From positions 1 through 41,373 of the forward strand of contig SAXG01000154.1 of the NCBI GenBank assembly GCA_012932865.1: 41,373 nt of DNA, written 5' to 3'. Positions 1 to 9,142 of this stretch are shown piece after piece. The notes beneath the pieces are model-generated. The model saw only the letters and a list, made by a program, of their open reading frames with translations. It made no database searches and was not told the origin of the DNA. The stretch is from Amylostereum areolatum (Eukaryota; Basidiomycota; Agaricomycetes; Russulales; Stereaceae). The position numbers were made by a program, and so were the translations under genes. The stretch's first letter is position 1. Each line of letters begins with the position of its first letter.

Positions 1-37
1 TCCAAGTATGGCTCAAGTACCGGGAGTTTTCCTGATT

Positions 38-2023
38 TAAGGCTCCAACTGTATAGTTTATGTCTAGTGGATTGGGGTAGCTAGATAGTTACTATACTAA
101 ACAGTAACAGACAGTATAGACAGTTTAGACAGTTGATGCATTATTGCTGAATTGAGTTAAAAAGTCAGTGTGAGTTTGGTACACATAAGCTCTGAGATAG
201 TCTCCAAATAGTCTCAGCCTTTAGTAATGAGCCCAGTCAAAAGTCGGTCGATAGGATCCGATAAACTACGATACAAAATGATACGAAGGGATACGAAAAG
301 ATATGATCGAGAAAATAGCTGAAAGGGACGGATACAGGCGGATACGGCGGATACGAATGGGATACGATACGATACAGCGATACGACCCTGTTTTTCTCGT
401 TCGTCCTATTCTTTCCTTCGCTTATTGTGTTCGCCTAATCTATGGACTTATTCGAAGGTCTCGAAGACTTCGAGTCCACGCGTCCACGCGTATTTACTCT
501 ACATACATATCTAAGAAGATTCTGTGAGCCTGCTCGGTACTCCCGTGCACTTGGTGTTTGTTTACAATCACTTTGCCTTCGAAGTACGTCCACTTGGTCC
601 TCCTTCCGTTCCTCCCCCATCTCTTCCTTCCACACCCCGATGTCCACGATGGCACAACCTGGGCCCACAACTTCCGCGACCCATAGTTCCGTATCCGCAA
701 GCCCCACTCACCTGCCCTGTCTGTGCCCCCCATTGCCAGCGCCATTCCGTTCTCTTGCCCCCACCGTCTCCATGTTCCATTGTCGCCAGCAAACCACCTC
801 GTCGATAGCCATGCCACTCCCCAGTGTCCTAGCCTCGGTCTCCGCAATGCCGGCACTGCCCTCACCACCTCAACACCTCTCGCAACGTCCTCACCTCATA
901 GTGTTTATGTGTGAGTCGTTACCTCCTCCCAGTTGGACCCTGCCTGCCACATTGGCGTGCGCCGTCCCCCGGTATGCTCACTTACTCTCGGTGCTCACAA
1001 TCCCCATGCTGACCATGTTTTACTTCTGTCTGTGCCCACCCACCTACCACATGTCCGTGCTGCACTGTAATTCCATCAAGAGCCTTCACTCCCGCTTCAT
1101 CATCCCCGCCGCATCTGTGCTGGCAGTTTTATGCCATTTTATGCACACTCTCGTCATTACCGTACCCTTACCTTCCGTCAAATACGTAGTATATGTAGAT
1201 GATAATAAAAATTTCATTCAAACCCGACGAATTAGTGAACCGAAGAGCCCCGAAAGAGAATTGAAAACTGTCGAATTAGTAGCCTATGGCAGGTGTCCCT
1301 GCGACCTGTGCCAAATTCCTGAGCCAGTAAGAATAGCCAATATAGTGAGAAATAGTGAATAAATCGGATACAAGTCGATAGGATGCCGATACGGGTGCAA
1401 CATTTCAATACGATTCGGATACGATTCGGATCCGTTCGTATTGTGTTGTATCGTGTTAGTATTGTGTTTGTATCGGATCCTATCGACCGACTTTTGACTG
1501 GGAATGAGCACACATCAGTGCAGATGTGGTGAGCATCTGAGAACAAGCACTAAACAGACACCAAGGTAGCAGGAATTACTAAAAAATCCTGGGCCATGCA
1601 CATGACAACCAGAAAGTGGTCCTTATGTTTATGTTTATAGTTATAAAGTGCACATGAATAGAACAAATGGATTATATATCTTTCACTATTTTAAGGATTT
1701 CGAAGGTTTCCATATCCCCTCTCATTGGCCTTCTAACAATTGAGTTCTAGTACTTCTAGAGATGTGAAGATGGGTGCTGGGGAGATAACTGAGATGGCTG
1801 AAAAGATTGCCAGAGTTGGGCATGGGTGTAATGGGTGTAGTGGAGGCTGATAGCTTGCACTGGGTAGCACCTACGGACATGCCACATGCTGCCACTTTAG
1901 ATAGTGTTTACTATCTAGTATACTCACTACTTACTGTCTACAGCTGATGGGGTAGCTAGATAGTAAAACTATACTATATAAACAGTAAATAGACAGTAAA
2001 TAGACTATAACATTGGAGCCTTA
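38..2023. mobile_element. hAT-like non-autonomous terminal-inverted-repeat element (outer, disrupted)
   Basis: The left end starts TAAGGCTCCAA (38-48). The right end (2013-2023) is its reverse complement, and imperfect similarity runs inward for about 30 bases. The flanks are TCCTGATT (30-37) and TCCTGATG (2024-2031), a 7-of-8 match that fits the 8-bp target duplication of the hAT superfamily. The subterminal sequence shares GGGGTAGCTAGATAGT at both ends (about 74-90 and 1939-1956), followed by AGACAGTA-type repeats. Without the nested insertion (232-1508) the element is about 0.7 kb and has no transposase, so it looks like a MITE. The superfamily is inferred from duplication length and end sequence. 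Confidence 0.7.
232..1502. mobile_element. Nested 1,271-bp TIR element with 6-bp target duplication
   Basis: A perfect 32-bp terminal inverted repeat starting CCCAGTCAAAAGTCGG bounds this element (232-263 and 1471-1502). AATGAG directly flanks both sides (226-231 and 1503-1508), a clean 6-bp target duplication. Just inside each end are many short GATACGA/GATACGAT repeats, about 265-390 on the left and 1365-1460 on the right in opposite orientation; such subterminal repeats often bind a transposase. The interior is C-rich on the + strand and holds a 306-codon open frame (442-1362) with no recognisable domain, which I take as chance. It is non-autonomous. A 6-bp duplication does not fit hAT, Tc1 or CACTA, so the superfamily is left open. 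Confidence 0.85.
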
Positions 2024-2207
2024 TCCTGATGTGGTACAATACATAGCTCACTTCATGCCCAATGTATCTGCATACACGGGGCCATTATCGTCGATAATAA
2101 GGAATAAGGAAGGGTTTGAATGGCAGCACATCCACGAGAGGTGTTTAGCAATGATAAAACACCTCACATGCAAGACACCAATATTGAGACCGGTTGACCT
2201 GCGAGTG

Positions 2208-2692
2208 GGGTGAGAAAGGGAAAACTTCACGGAACAAACAACGGACAAACAAAGCTTATAGCTATTTGCATAATGATAGAGTGCCCCGGATTTTTCCTTC
2301 ACAACAGGAATTCGAATTCCGACGCCTGCCGAGGATGCCGATCAAATACTCACGTGATCGCGGGTACCCGGTGCCGTCGCTTGGCCGTCGCGAATGCAAT
2401 GCCCAACTGCATCCTCCACCACCTGTCCACCACTCCATACTAGCCCCCGGCCTCGAAAAAGTCAGCGAGTGGACAGTGAATACGTTGTTTAGGGCTGACA
2501 CAGTGAGTCGTCTCGAAATTCTTCCTCAACAACCCTATGTTCCAACTTCCCACCCCCTTCGGATTTCAACACTTCACGGCTCTCACTCAGGGCTTTCTGC
2601 AACGCGAGGGCGGACGAAAAGGGCAGCGACATAAGATGTAGCTTGAAGCTGTGTAGCATGTAACTCGAAGGTGTGTAGCACTTCTTGTGGTA
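2208..2692. other. Intergenic relic sequence, nothing identified
   Basis: This stretch lies between the retroelement fragment and the next MITE. Open frames exist (for example 2194-2634 on +), but they show no domain, splice structure or codon bias that I can support. Near 2640-2690 there are short repeats of a TGTAGCATGTAACTCGAAG type. I see no gene. Confidence 0.5.
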
Positions 2693-2844
2693 CATCAGTA
2701 CTCTGGGAAGTGACCTGACCGACCTGACATCACCTGACAGCACCTGACAGCACTGAGCCTTCGGCTTGACAACGGTCGAACGGTGCTTTCCAGGCGAGTC
2801 AGGTCCCGTCAGGTCCCGTCAGGTCGCTTTCCGGAGTGCTGATG
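2693..2844. mobile_element. 152-bp TA-flanked MITE with inverted CCTGAC/GTCAGG arrays
   Basis: The ends are inverted copies: CATCAGTACTCTGGGAAG on the left (from 2693) and, reading the complement from 2844, CATCAGCACTCCGGAAAG. TA lies on both sides (2691-2692 and 2845-2846), as expected for Tc1/mariner-type insertion. Inside each end, three to four CCTGAC units at about 10-base spacing (2713-2750) face GTCAGG units (2799-2825), so a single strand could fold into a long hairpin. It lies just upstream of the small gene at 3029 and could form part of its promoter. Confidence 0.72.
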
Positions 2845-3028
2845 TAGTAAGTACATAGCATGTACGACCTCACCCTTGGCGATTTTGAATCCACTTCTTT
2901 CACTTTACAATGTTCTCTCCCTCACACCGAAAGATTGCACCTACACCATGCATACCAAGTTGCTACAATGGCATAAGTAAACTGAGGAAAGTGTGGCCTT
3001 GCCGCCGTCGAAGGGCGAAGACCCCCTG

Positions 3029-3516
3029 ATGGATGCGTTCGACCGTCGAAAGGATCAGCAACGACGAAAGCGGTATCGCCGATTTATCGCGGACAGCAAG
3101 AAAAAAACCCCCGCCGCACTGCAACACACCATGCTCACCGAGCTATCATCGCACCTTTCCAAAGCCCTTGTCGCCGCTGGGGAGTACTTCCGGCACCCGT
3201 GGCCGAACCCACACGACCATGCAATCGAGCTCTTCCGCTGGCGGCGACTTATTGCAGGGTACGAACAAGAGCTCTGCCTCTGGTACTTGGGCGAGGAGGA
3301 GTACAACAAAGCGGCCAAGGGCGGCCTGCTGATCTTCGACGGTTGTCGGTACGCTTCGTTCTTCTCTCTCGACTTCCAACTGCTAACGGTCTTTCTTTAG
3401 GGTCAATCAACGCTCTTTCCGAGCACGGTACGGGTTCTGACTCGCTGCTCGAGGATGCCGACGAAAATGCGCCACCCGCCGTACACCGTACGATGCGACC
3501 TTTGTATTGTACCTAG
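3029..3516 (+). CDS. Small basic protein of unknown function, two exons
   Basis: I do not recognise this gene. A frame starting MDAFDRRKDQQRRKRYRR is open to about 3348 and is rich in Arg, Lys and amphipathic segments (Leu-Ser-Ser-His-Leu; Trp-Tyr-Leu-Gly-Glu-Glu). An intron ends at 3400 with a good CTAAC branch site and TTTAG acceptor. Two donors are possible. GTTGTC at 3342 leads to an acidic tail ending at the TAG at 3514-3516 (142 aa). GTACGC at 3349 leads to a short tail ending at 3440 (119 aa). It has the strand, GC content and close spacing of the dioxygenase and HMG-like genes that follow, so it may be part of one unit. It could also be a truncated relic of a longer gene, because the frame stays open upstream to 2993. 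Confidence 0.45.
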
Positions 3517-3685
3517 TATAATACAATACATCCATGCTGCGCACTATACGATATGTTCAGAACGCTACCATTTTGAGACCGACGGCTTCCATTTTGATCA
3601 CGTTGAGTAATGTGACAGGACCGCCGGACACCCAGCCGCGAGCCCTCTCTAAGCCTTCGCCCTGCGTCCTTCCCGTCCCACCACC

Positions 3686-6052
3686 ATGGTTTCCTCACGA
3701 GAACGCCCAGGCACGGCAAACGACGACGGATCTCAGCAAGGTGAGTGGTCTGTTACTATTTTGTACGCCCCCTCCCTCCCGCATCGCTCCGCGCCGACCA
3801 GAGAGACCCGCCTGACGTCCAGCCCGCTGCCCTCCTCTGCTGCGAACGAGTCTCCACTGAGGCACCGCCGCGCGAGGCCGCTGCAGGCTTGAGGTCGGGA
3901 TGCTCGCCTCTGGTCGACGCGCGGCTAGCTGAGCCAGCTCAGCGCGCCTGGACGTGTCTCAACGCGTTCTCAACGACGTGTTCCGGCGCGTCTTGGCGTG
4001 TTTCGACGTGTTTCGACGCGCCTTGAAGCTTGACGCGTCAAGGCGCCGTTCCCCTAAAACGCCCCTCTCTTCAGAAGTCGTCGCTGACCGTTCTTTCGCA
4101 GACGCACTTCCCTGCGGCTTTGAGCGTCGGACGCGGTCCGGCAGGACGTTCTTGGCCCTGGAGGGTACCCAGGCGATCCGTACGAACCTCCGATGGGCGG
4201 AGATCTTTGAGAGCGCCATGCGTCGGCACGAGGAGGTGCTCGACTTGCACGCCGGCGGCCCTCCAAACGACGAGGGCTCGCGTACGTGGTCGCCGACGTC
4301 CTTGTCCCCCGTGACCGCATCCCCCGACCCGGCCTCCAGGGCCGAGCCCCAAAACTCCGCCGAAGCGCTTCGACCGGGCGGCCTCTCCTCCCTCGACCTC
4401 CACGACCTCGACAACGCCCTGGACGTCCTTCTGCAGCACCAGCAACAGCGCCACGGCCCTCACCGCGACAACTCCGGCTCGGACTCGCCCCCCTCTCCGG
4501 CCGGTGCTCAGCCTCGCTCGCCGTCCCCGGAAGAGCGCCGGGACGGCCCTGAACCCACAGTCGCAGGCGCGCGATCAACGTCCCCCGCCGCCACCACGCC
4601 TCACCCCTCCGCCAGCGCGCAGAAGAAAAAGTCAAGGAGGGGCAAGTGTCCCGAGTGGAACAACGGGCAGCCCTCCAAGAGCTCTAAGGCGAAGGCGGCG
4701 AGCAAGTTGCGAGGGCATCTTCCGGGCGAGAAGGGCCTGGGGCCAGCGGAGCTTCGTCGTGACAAGAAAAGGCGGCGGCTTGCGAAGGAGCAGGGCCCGC
4801 TCCAGAAGGTCCACGACAGGTCGTTCTTCACAAGGGGGGTGGCCGCACAGATCGTCCGGCTCGACGGCTTCGGCGGCGTCTCCTACAGGGTTTCAAGAGG
4901 CGCCTACACCGGCGTGAACGCGCATCGGTTGAAGAAGGCGGTGCGGACGCTGGAGGAGCTGGAGGAGCTGGGGTTTGGGGGCTTCGAGTGGGATGGGGTG
5001 TACGCATTCCTCCACTCCTCTGCGGCTAGCAGGCTGACGTCGCCCAGGACCCCCTACGCAATCTTGGATGAGCAAGACCACGTCATCGCCGTCCTTCTCG
5101 GCCGCCCTTTGGACGGCGACGAACAGTCCCCCGAACAACGATGGGACGCGGCGATGGCAAGCCTCGCCGCCCTGCTAGAGGAGGAGAGGAGTAGGGTAGA
5201 GGAGACGTTCCAGGGGGAGATGGGCCACCATCGACGCGGCGACTACGCTGCCCTCTCCTTCGGCCTCTCGTACGGAGGGGGGCAGAAGGTGCGCTTCGAT
5301 GCTGTGGCCCCTGACCTCCTGCTCACCGCCGTCTAGGGCCCGAAACCGCTCAGGGTGTCGCCCAAGCACACAAGGCTGCTCGAACGAGTCTTGGGTACCG
5401 AGGACGCTCAGCGACTTGCTGGCTTCGGCAGCGGTGAGTCCAGTCTACGACGTCCGTGGCCCCGTCTCTGACTTTCTTCTTAGACGGGCTGGCCAGCTAC
5501 TTCCCCAAGGCGTACCGACACCACCGAGAGCGGATGCAAGAGCTCCTCGACAGCGACGATCTGCTCCAGCTACCGTTCAAACGCAGCGTCTACCCTACCT
5601 GCACTCTAAACATGGGCCCTCGGTCGGCATGCCACGACCACAACGACTGCACTAACTACCCTGGCCTCCCCTGCTCCGTCACCGCGCTCGGCTCGTTCAA
5701 CCCCGATGAAGGCGGCCACTTCTACTTCTGGGACCTCAAGATGGTAGTCCGATTCCCACCCGGCGCCACCATCCTCCTCTCCTCCTCCGGGCTCCGGCAC
5801 GGCAACGTCGGGATCAAGGATGGGGAGACCCGGTACTCCGTCACGCAGTACTGCATCGGGGGCCTTGTGCGGTGGGTGAGCTACTTCTGCGTGCCCGCTA
5901 AGCTGGTCAGCGACGACGAGCGGGACAGGCTGGACAGGGAAAGGCTGGAGGGGTGGAGGGAGCAGCTCTCAAGGCTGTCCTTCTACCACCAGCTAGACAG
6001 GGACCGAGAGGAGATTTTGGAGTGGGAGAGGTCGTTCTGCAGTAGGAAATAA
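3686..6052 (+). CDS. TET/JBP-like 2-oxoglutarate/Fe(II) dioxygenase
   Basis: Proposed exons are 3686-3740, 4102-5288, 5337-5433 and 5484-6052 (635 aa). The start ATG sits in a good CCACC context. The 48-bp intron at 5289-5336 has an in-frame TAG as its acceptor; unspliced, the frame would stop there. The C-terminal third is a double-stranded beta-helix dioxygenase: HND iron ligands (His499, Asp501), a GGHFYFW strand, the distal iron His in RHGN (His552) and a 2-oxoglutarate-binding Arg (Arg563) in RYSVTQY. Upstream are a long Pro/Ser/basic low-complexity region (about residues 100-260) and a conserved block ending GGGQK near 414. Fungal enzymes of this family oxidise 5-methylcytosine or thymine in DNA; that activity is family knowledge, not shown here. 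All catalytic residues look intact. The gene is markedly GC-rich compared with the housekeeping genes. Confidence 0.85.
4018..4046. repeat. Hairpin/palindrome inside the first intron of the dioxygenase gene
   Basis: GCGCCTTGA (4018-4026) pairs with TCAAGGCGC (4038-4046). An overlapping 14-bp perfect palindrome, CTTGACGCGTCAAG, spans 4029-4042. Just before it are repeated GTGTTTCGACG units. The first intron is 361 bases, far longer than the roughly 50-base norm here, so this may be inserted sequence. A regulatory role is possible but unsupported. Confidence 0.5.
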
Positions 6053-6264
6053 TATGATTTTTTTTTCTTCTTCCCTGCAGTCCTCCGAGTGACATGTCGC
6101 TTGGACAGCCGAAGGCCCTGGCGCCCACCCGGGCTTAGTAAACGTCGGTAACGCGTTTCAGAGGTGGCCGACTGAAAGGTCGGATCATTAAAAACTATTA
6201 GTGCTCACAGGCCTAGCGCCTCTTTCGTTGCAGTGTCCACCCTTCCCTCACCCCACCACCCACC

Positions 6265-7507
6265 ATGCCCCGAGGAAGCCAGCCCGTGAACCATGCGGAG
6301 AAGCAACGTCGCGCGAAGAAGCTAGAGGCGTTGGAGTCCGACTTGGCCGATGCGGTGAAGAACTGGCTGCAGGTCTGCCAGGAAATCGCAGAAAAACACA
6401 ACAGGCGCGTCGCACCCTCGTCCGTTTGAGAACCACAGCTAACACCCCGTATAGAAGCCTACCCTGGGTGCAGAGGAAGCTCGGCCTAGGTGCCAAAAAC
6501 TTTGGAAAACGGCGAACCCCCAGCACCTACAACGCATTCCTCAGCCAAAAGATCCAAGGGATGAACAAGGGTACATTTTCTGTAGGCTGTGAGCAGTCGT
6601 CTATTGAGGTCCCAGCCAGACGTTCCGAAGGGGAAAAAGACGACTTTACAGCAAGTTCTGGGAGATGACGGCCTTCGAGAGGCAATCCAAGAAGAGTACG
6701 ACGGACTCCGAGCTGAAGAGCTGGAGGAGCTCCGAGAGGAAGGCAAGGACCGGCTTGAGGAGAAAACCGTTGGCGTCAAGTCAAGCGAGGCGTCGGCCAA
6801 CAAGGACTTCCGGGAGTCGATGAAGGGCATCGTCCAGGAGGTGAGCCCTCCGCGTCTGACCGAGTTCTCGATGACTGACGGCCAGCCAGTTGAGCAACGC
6901 GGCCATTCGGACTCAAAGTGAGGTCCTCCTCATCGCCACCCGGGGCCAGCTTGAGCACGACCATCCACCGGTCGTCTTTCTGACCGAGCAGGCGAAGGTG
7001 TGGTTCGACAAGACGGACGACGTCTCCTACAAGACCCCCGCGCTCATGGCAGTCTCGATGGAAGGCTTCATTACGGCTGGCTGTGCTAAGAAACAAGGTG
7101 AGCCGTTCGTTTTTATCAACTGTTAATTAGCTAACTGAGCGGGCCCAGCATCTAAGGCGGAGTTGAAGAAGATAGCCGCCGACGACATCTCGTTCTGCCG
7201 AAAGGCCATCAAGGCGGGCTACTGTGCGTTTTTCTTCTTGTCTCGGTGGCTGTTTGTCTCACAAAGAGCCGTCTCAGTCAAGGCGGTGAAGGAGAAAGAG
7301 GGGGTCGAGCCCAAGAGCTTATCCTACAGGAACTACGAGGCGAGGGTCGTCGAGGCGAAGGGGGTCTACGTTGTAGGCTGGCCCTGCAGCGTGCCCTGGT
7401 GCAACCCAGGCAAGCTGTCTAGGGATGACCTCACCAAGTTGTGCATCGAGCTCCACAACGGCGGCTGCCGTTGGGACAAGCTCACTGCAGAGGAGCTTGA
7501 GGCTTGA
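6265..7507 (+). CDS. HMG-like nuclear protein, C-terminus cut by an in-frame TGA
   Basis: Proposed exons are 6265-6404, 6455-6570, 6620-6840, 6890-7097, 7149-7223 and 7278-7507 (329 aa). Intron one is either a 50-bp GC-AG intron (as listed) or a GT-AG intron at 6409-6473; both keep frame. An Arg/Lys-rich segment followed by TPSTYNAFLSQKIQGMNK (residues about 65-85) resembles the degenerate HMG-box proteins abundant in Agaricomycetes. A Glu/Lys coiled-coil-like stretch follows. The stop is TGA at 7505-7507, yet the same frame stays open for 39 more codons to a TAG at 7625-7627, encoding a KRRR cluster and a run of eight Glu before an Asp-rich end. That looks like the true tail, lost by a CGA-to-TGA change. 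It probably binds DNA in the nucleus. The gene starts 212 bases after the dioxygenase. Confidence 0.62.
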
Positions 7508-7869
7508 AAGGCATCAAACCAAGCTCGACAGGCTGCAGGGGAGACTGTGTACATACCTCGTAAGCAGATGAAGCGTCGTCGCATAGAGGAGGAGGAGGAA
7601 GAAGAGGAGGACGGCGACGACGAGTAGGCTCAGTCGGCAGGGGTCTGTTTGTTTATTAACGATGTCATGTCTTTTGCTTTTGCTTTGTTATCAGAGGTTT
7701 CAGGCTCACAAAATGAACTCATTATGATGGTAATGGCTACTATAGTCAACAATGTATGGGTAGTATCGAAGGAAAACAAAGCTAACGGCCATCGTCGCTG
7801 TCGGCGACGACGACTTGGCCACGACAGCGCCCGCCCTCCGGCTCGGAAGCGGTCGTGTTCCGGCTACCG

Positions 7870-8471
7870 AGGGGTGCCGAACGGTGCTGCAATCTCCATC
7901 AAATTCTGTGCCTGCTCAGAATTGCCTTATGAGGAATTTCCACGAGATTTCAGTTGATATGCATTATACGCAGCTCCCCCCTTAAAACGGAGCTCACCAT
8001 CGAATTCTACGCTAAAATGCGGTCCTGTAGGTATGTACAAATGTCTACTTACGTGGGAGGGAAGGGAGGGAGGCGGGGGGGCGGGGGCGGGGGCGGGACG
8101 TGCGTCGGGACGGAGGGCGGGACGGCTGTTCCGAGATCTGCCGAGCGTTGCCGAACAGATGGGACATTTTCCGTTGTCCGAGCTCTGCCGAACGATGCCG
8201 CGATCTCCATCAAATTCTGTGCCTGCTCAGAGTTGCCTTATGAGGAAGTTCCGCGAGATTTCAGTTAATCTGCACTATAAACAGCTCCCCCCTTAAAAAG
8301 GAGCTCACCATCGAATTCTGCGTTAAAATGCGGTCCTGTAGGTATGTACAAATGTCTACTTACGTGGGAGGAAAGGGAGGGAGGCGGGGGGGGCGGGGGC
8401 GGGGGCGGGACGCGCGTCGGGACGGAGGGCGGGATGGCTGTTCCGAGCAGTGCCGGGCTCTGCCGGACTGA
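7870..8471. repeat. Tandem duplication, ~311-bp unit, with G-quadruplex-prone tracts
   Basis: Two head-to-tail copies are about 90% alike by eye. Matching anchors lie 311 bases apart, for example TGCCGAACG at 7875 and 8186, ATCTCCATCAAATTCTG at 7892 and 8203, and GGTCCTGTAGGTATG at 8021 and 8332. Each copy contains a G-rich tract with many GGG runs (8055-8098 and 8366-8410) that could form a G-quadruplex on the + strand. Short open frames within the copies carry no domain. The whole stretch 7628-8485 otherwise holds no gene that I can support. Confidence 0.82.
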
Positions 8472-8485
8472 TGGAGGGGCGGGAG

Positions 8486-9142
8486 CTAGAGCTCTTCACG
8501 AGTGGCTATACTCGTGAGTACCTGTATGAGTACCTGTAAGGCACATCCGTGGGTATTGCCATCCGCGGATACGAGTACTCGTGTGCCTGATACTCGTGAG
8601 AGTACAGGTATGACTTTTGAGCTCACAGGTTACCTGTGCAAGTACCTGTCAAATACCTGTCAGATACTTTGGCAGGGTTGATCTTGATATAATTACAAAT
8701 AATAGCTATTAGATTGGTATAAGCATTATCTCTTGCAGATCCTTATGTACTGTTGTTTCCATTGTGGCTCCTTTCTCATCCCTTTCCTCTCCTCTCCTCA
8801 CATATATGATTGAAAGCCTTGTATGGTACACTGTATCATAATCTGATGCATGTTTACCTGTACCCAAATGTTACTGGCATTATCCTCACCTTCAAAATGG
8901 AGTGTCAATATGCTTAACAGAGCTTCCAAGGTGAGTCCAAGAAGGCCCCCGCTGCCGCTTATATCATATTTTCCAGGAACAACAGGTACTTGTCATACCT
9001 GTGTATCCGCAAGTGGGAGTATCCGTGCCACAGGTACCTGTGTGCCTGATACTCGTGAGAGTGGGAGTATAAGATCTGGAGCCACAGGTACCTGTCTCAA
9101 GGTTGCAGGTACCTGTAAGAGTGCACTCGTGAAGAGCTCTAG
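8486..9142. mobile_element. 657-bp TIR element with ACCTGT/ACTCGTGAG subterminal arrays
   Basis: A perfect 19-bp inverted repeat, CTAGAGCTCTTCACGAGTG, marks the ends (8486-8504 and 9124-9142). CGGGAG flanks both sides (8480-8485 and 9143-9148), a 6-bp target duplication. The inner ends are packed with the motifs TACCTGT, ACAGGTACCTGT and TACTCGTGAG in both orientations, and the middle is A/T-rich. No transposase is present; an open frame at 8850-9209 is made of the repeat units. It is non-autonomous. Its 6-bp duplication and subterminal arrays recall the nested element at 232-1502, but the end sequences differ. Confidence 0.8.

Larger units (their letters stand above)
1..2207 (+). pseudogene. 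Ty3/gypsy reverse-transcriptase fragment, split by an inserted element
   Basis: Positions 2024-2207 encode a stretch typical of the end of a Ty3/gypsy reverse transcriptase running into the RNase H linker. It has a Phe-x-Pro-Asn segment, then an 'FEW' motif, a conserved Ile-Lys, and 'TPILRPVD' at its end. Positions 1-37 read in the same frame and continue directly into it once the inserted element (38-2023) is ignored, so the insertion interrupted an older retroelement copy. No gag, protease, integrase or LTR is visible, and after about 2207 the frame no longer resembles a retroelement. This is a dead fragment. The family call rests on motif recognition only. Confidence 0.72.

Noticed and set aside
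442..1362. 306-codon open frame inside the nested TIR element
   Set aside because: It is Pro/Ser/Cys/His-rich as expected from a C-rich strand, has no domain or introns and lies wholly within a non-autonomous element. Treated as chance.
3954..4101. Starting the dioxygenase at the long frame's first codon (3954)
   Set aside because: The segment translates a repeat-rich intron; the 3686 exon has a good start context and a GTGAGT donor, and joins in phase to 4102.
4054..4635. 193-codon antisense open frame in the dioxygenase gene
   Set aside because: Arg/Gly/Pro-rich shadow of a GC-rich low-complexity coding region; no domain.
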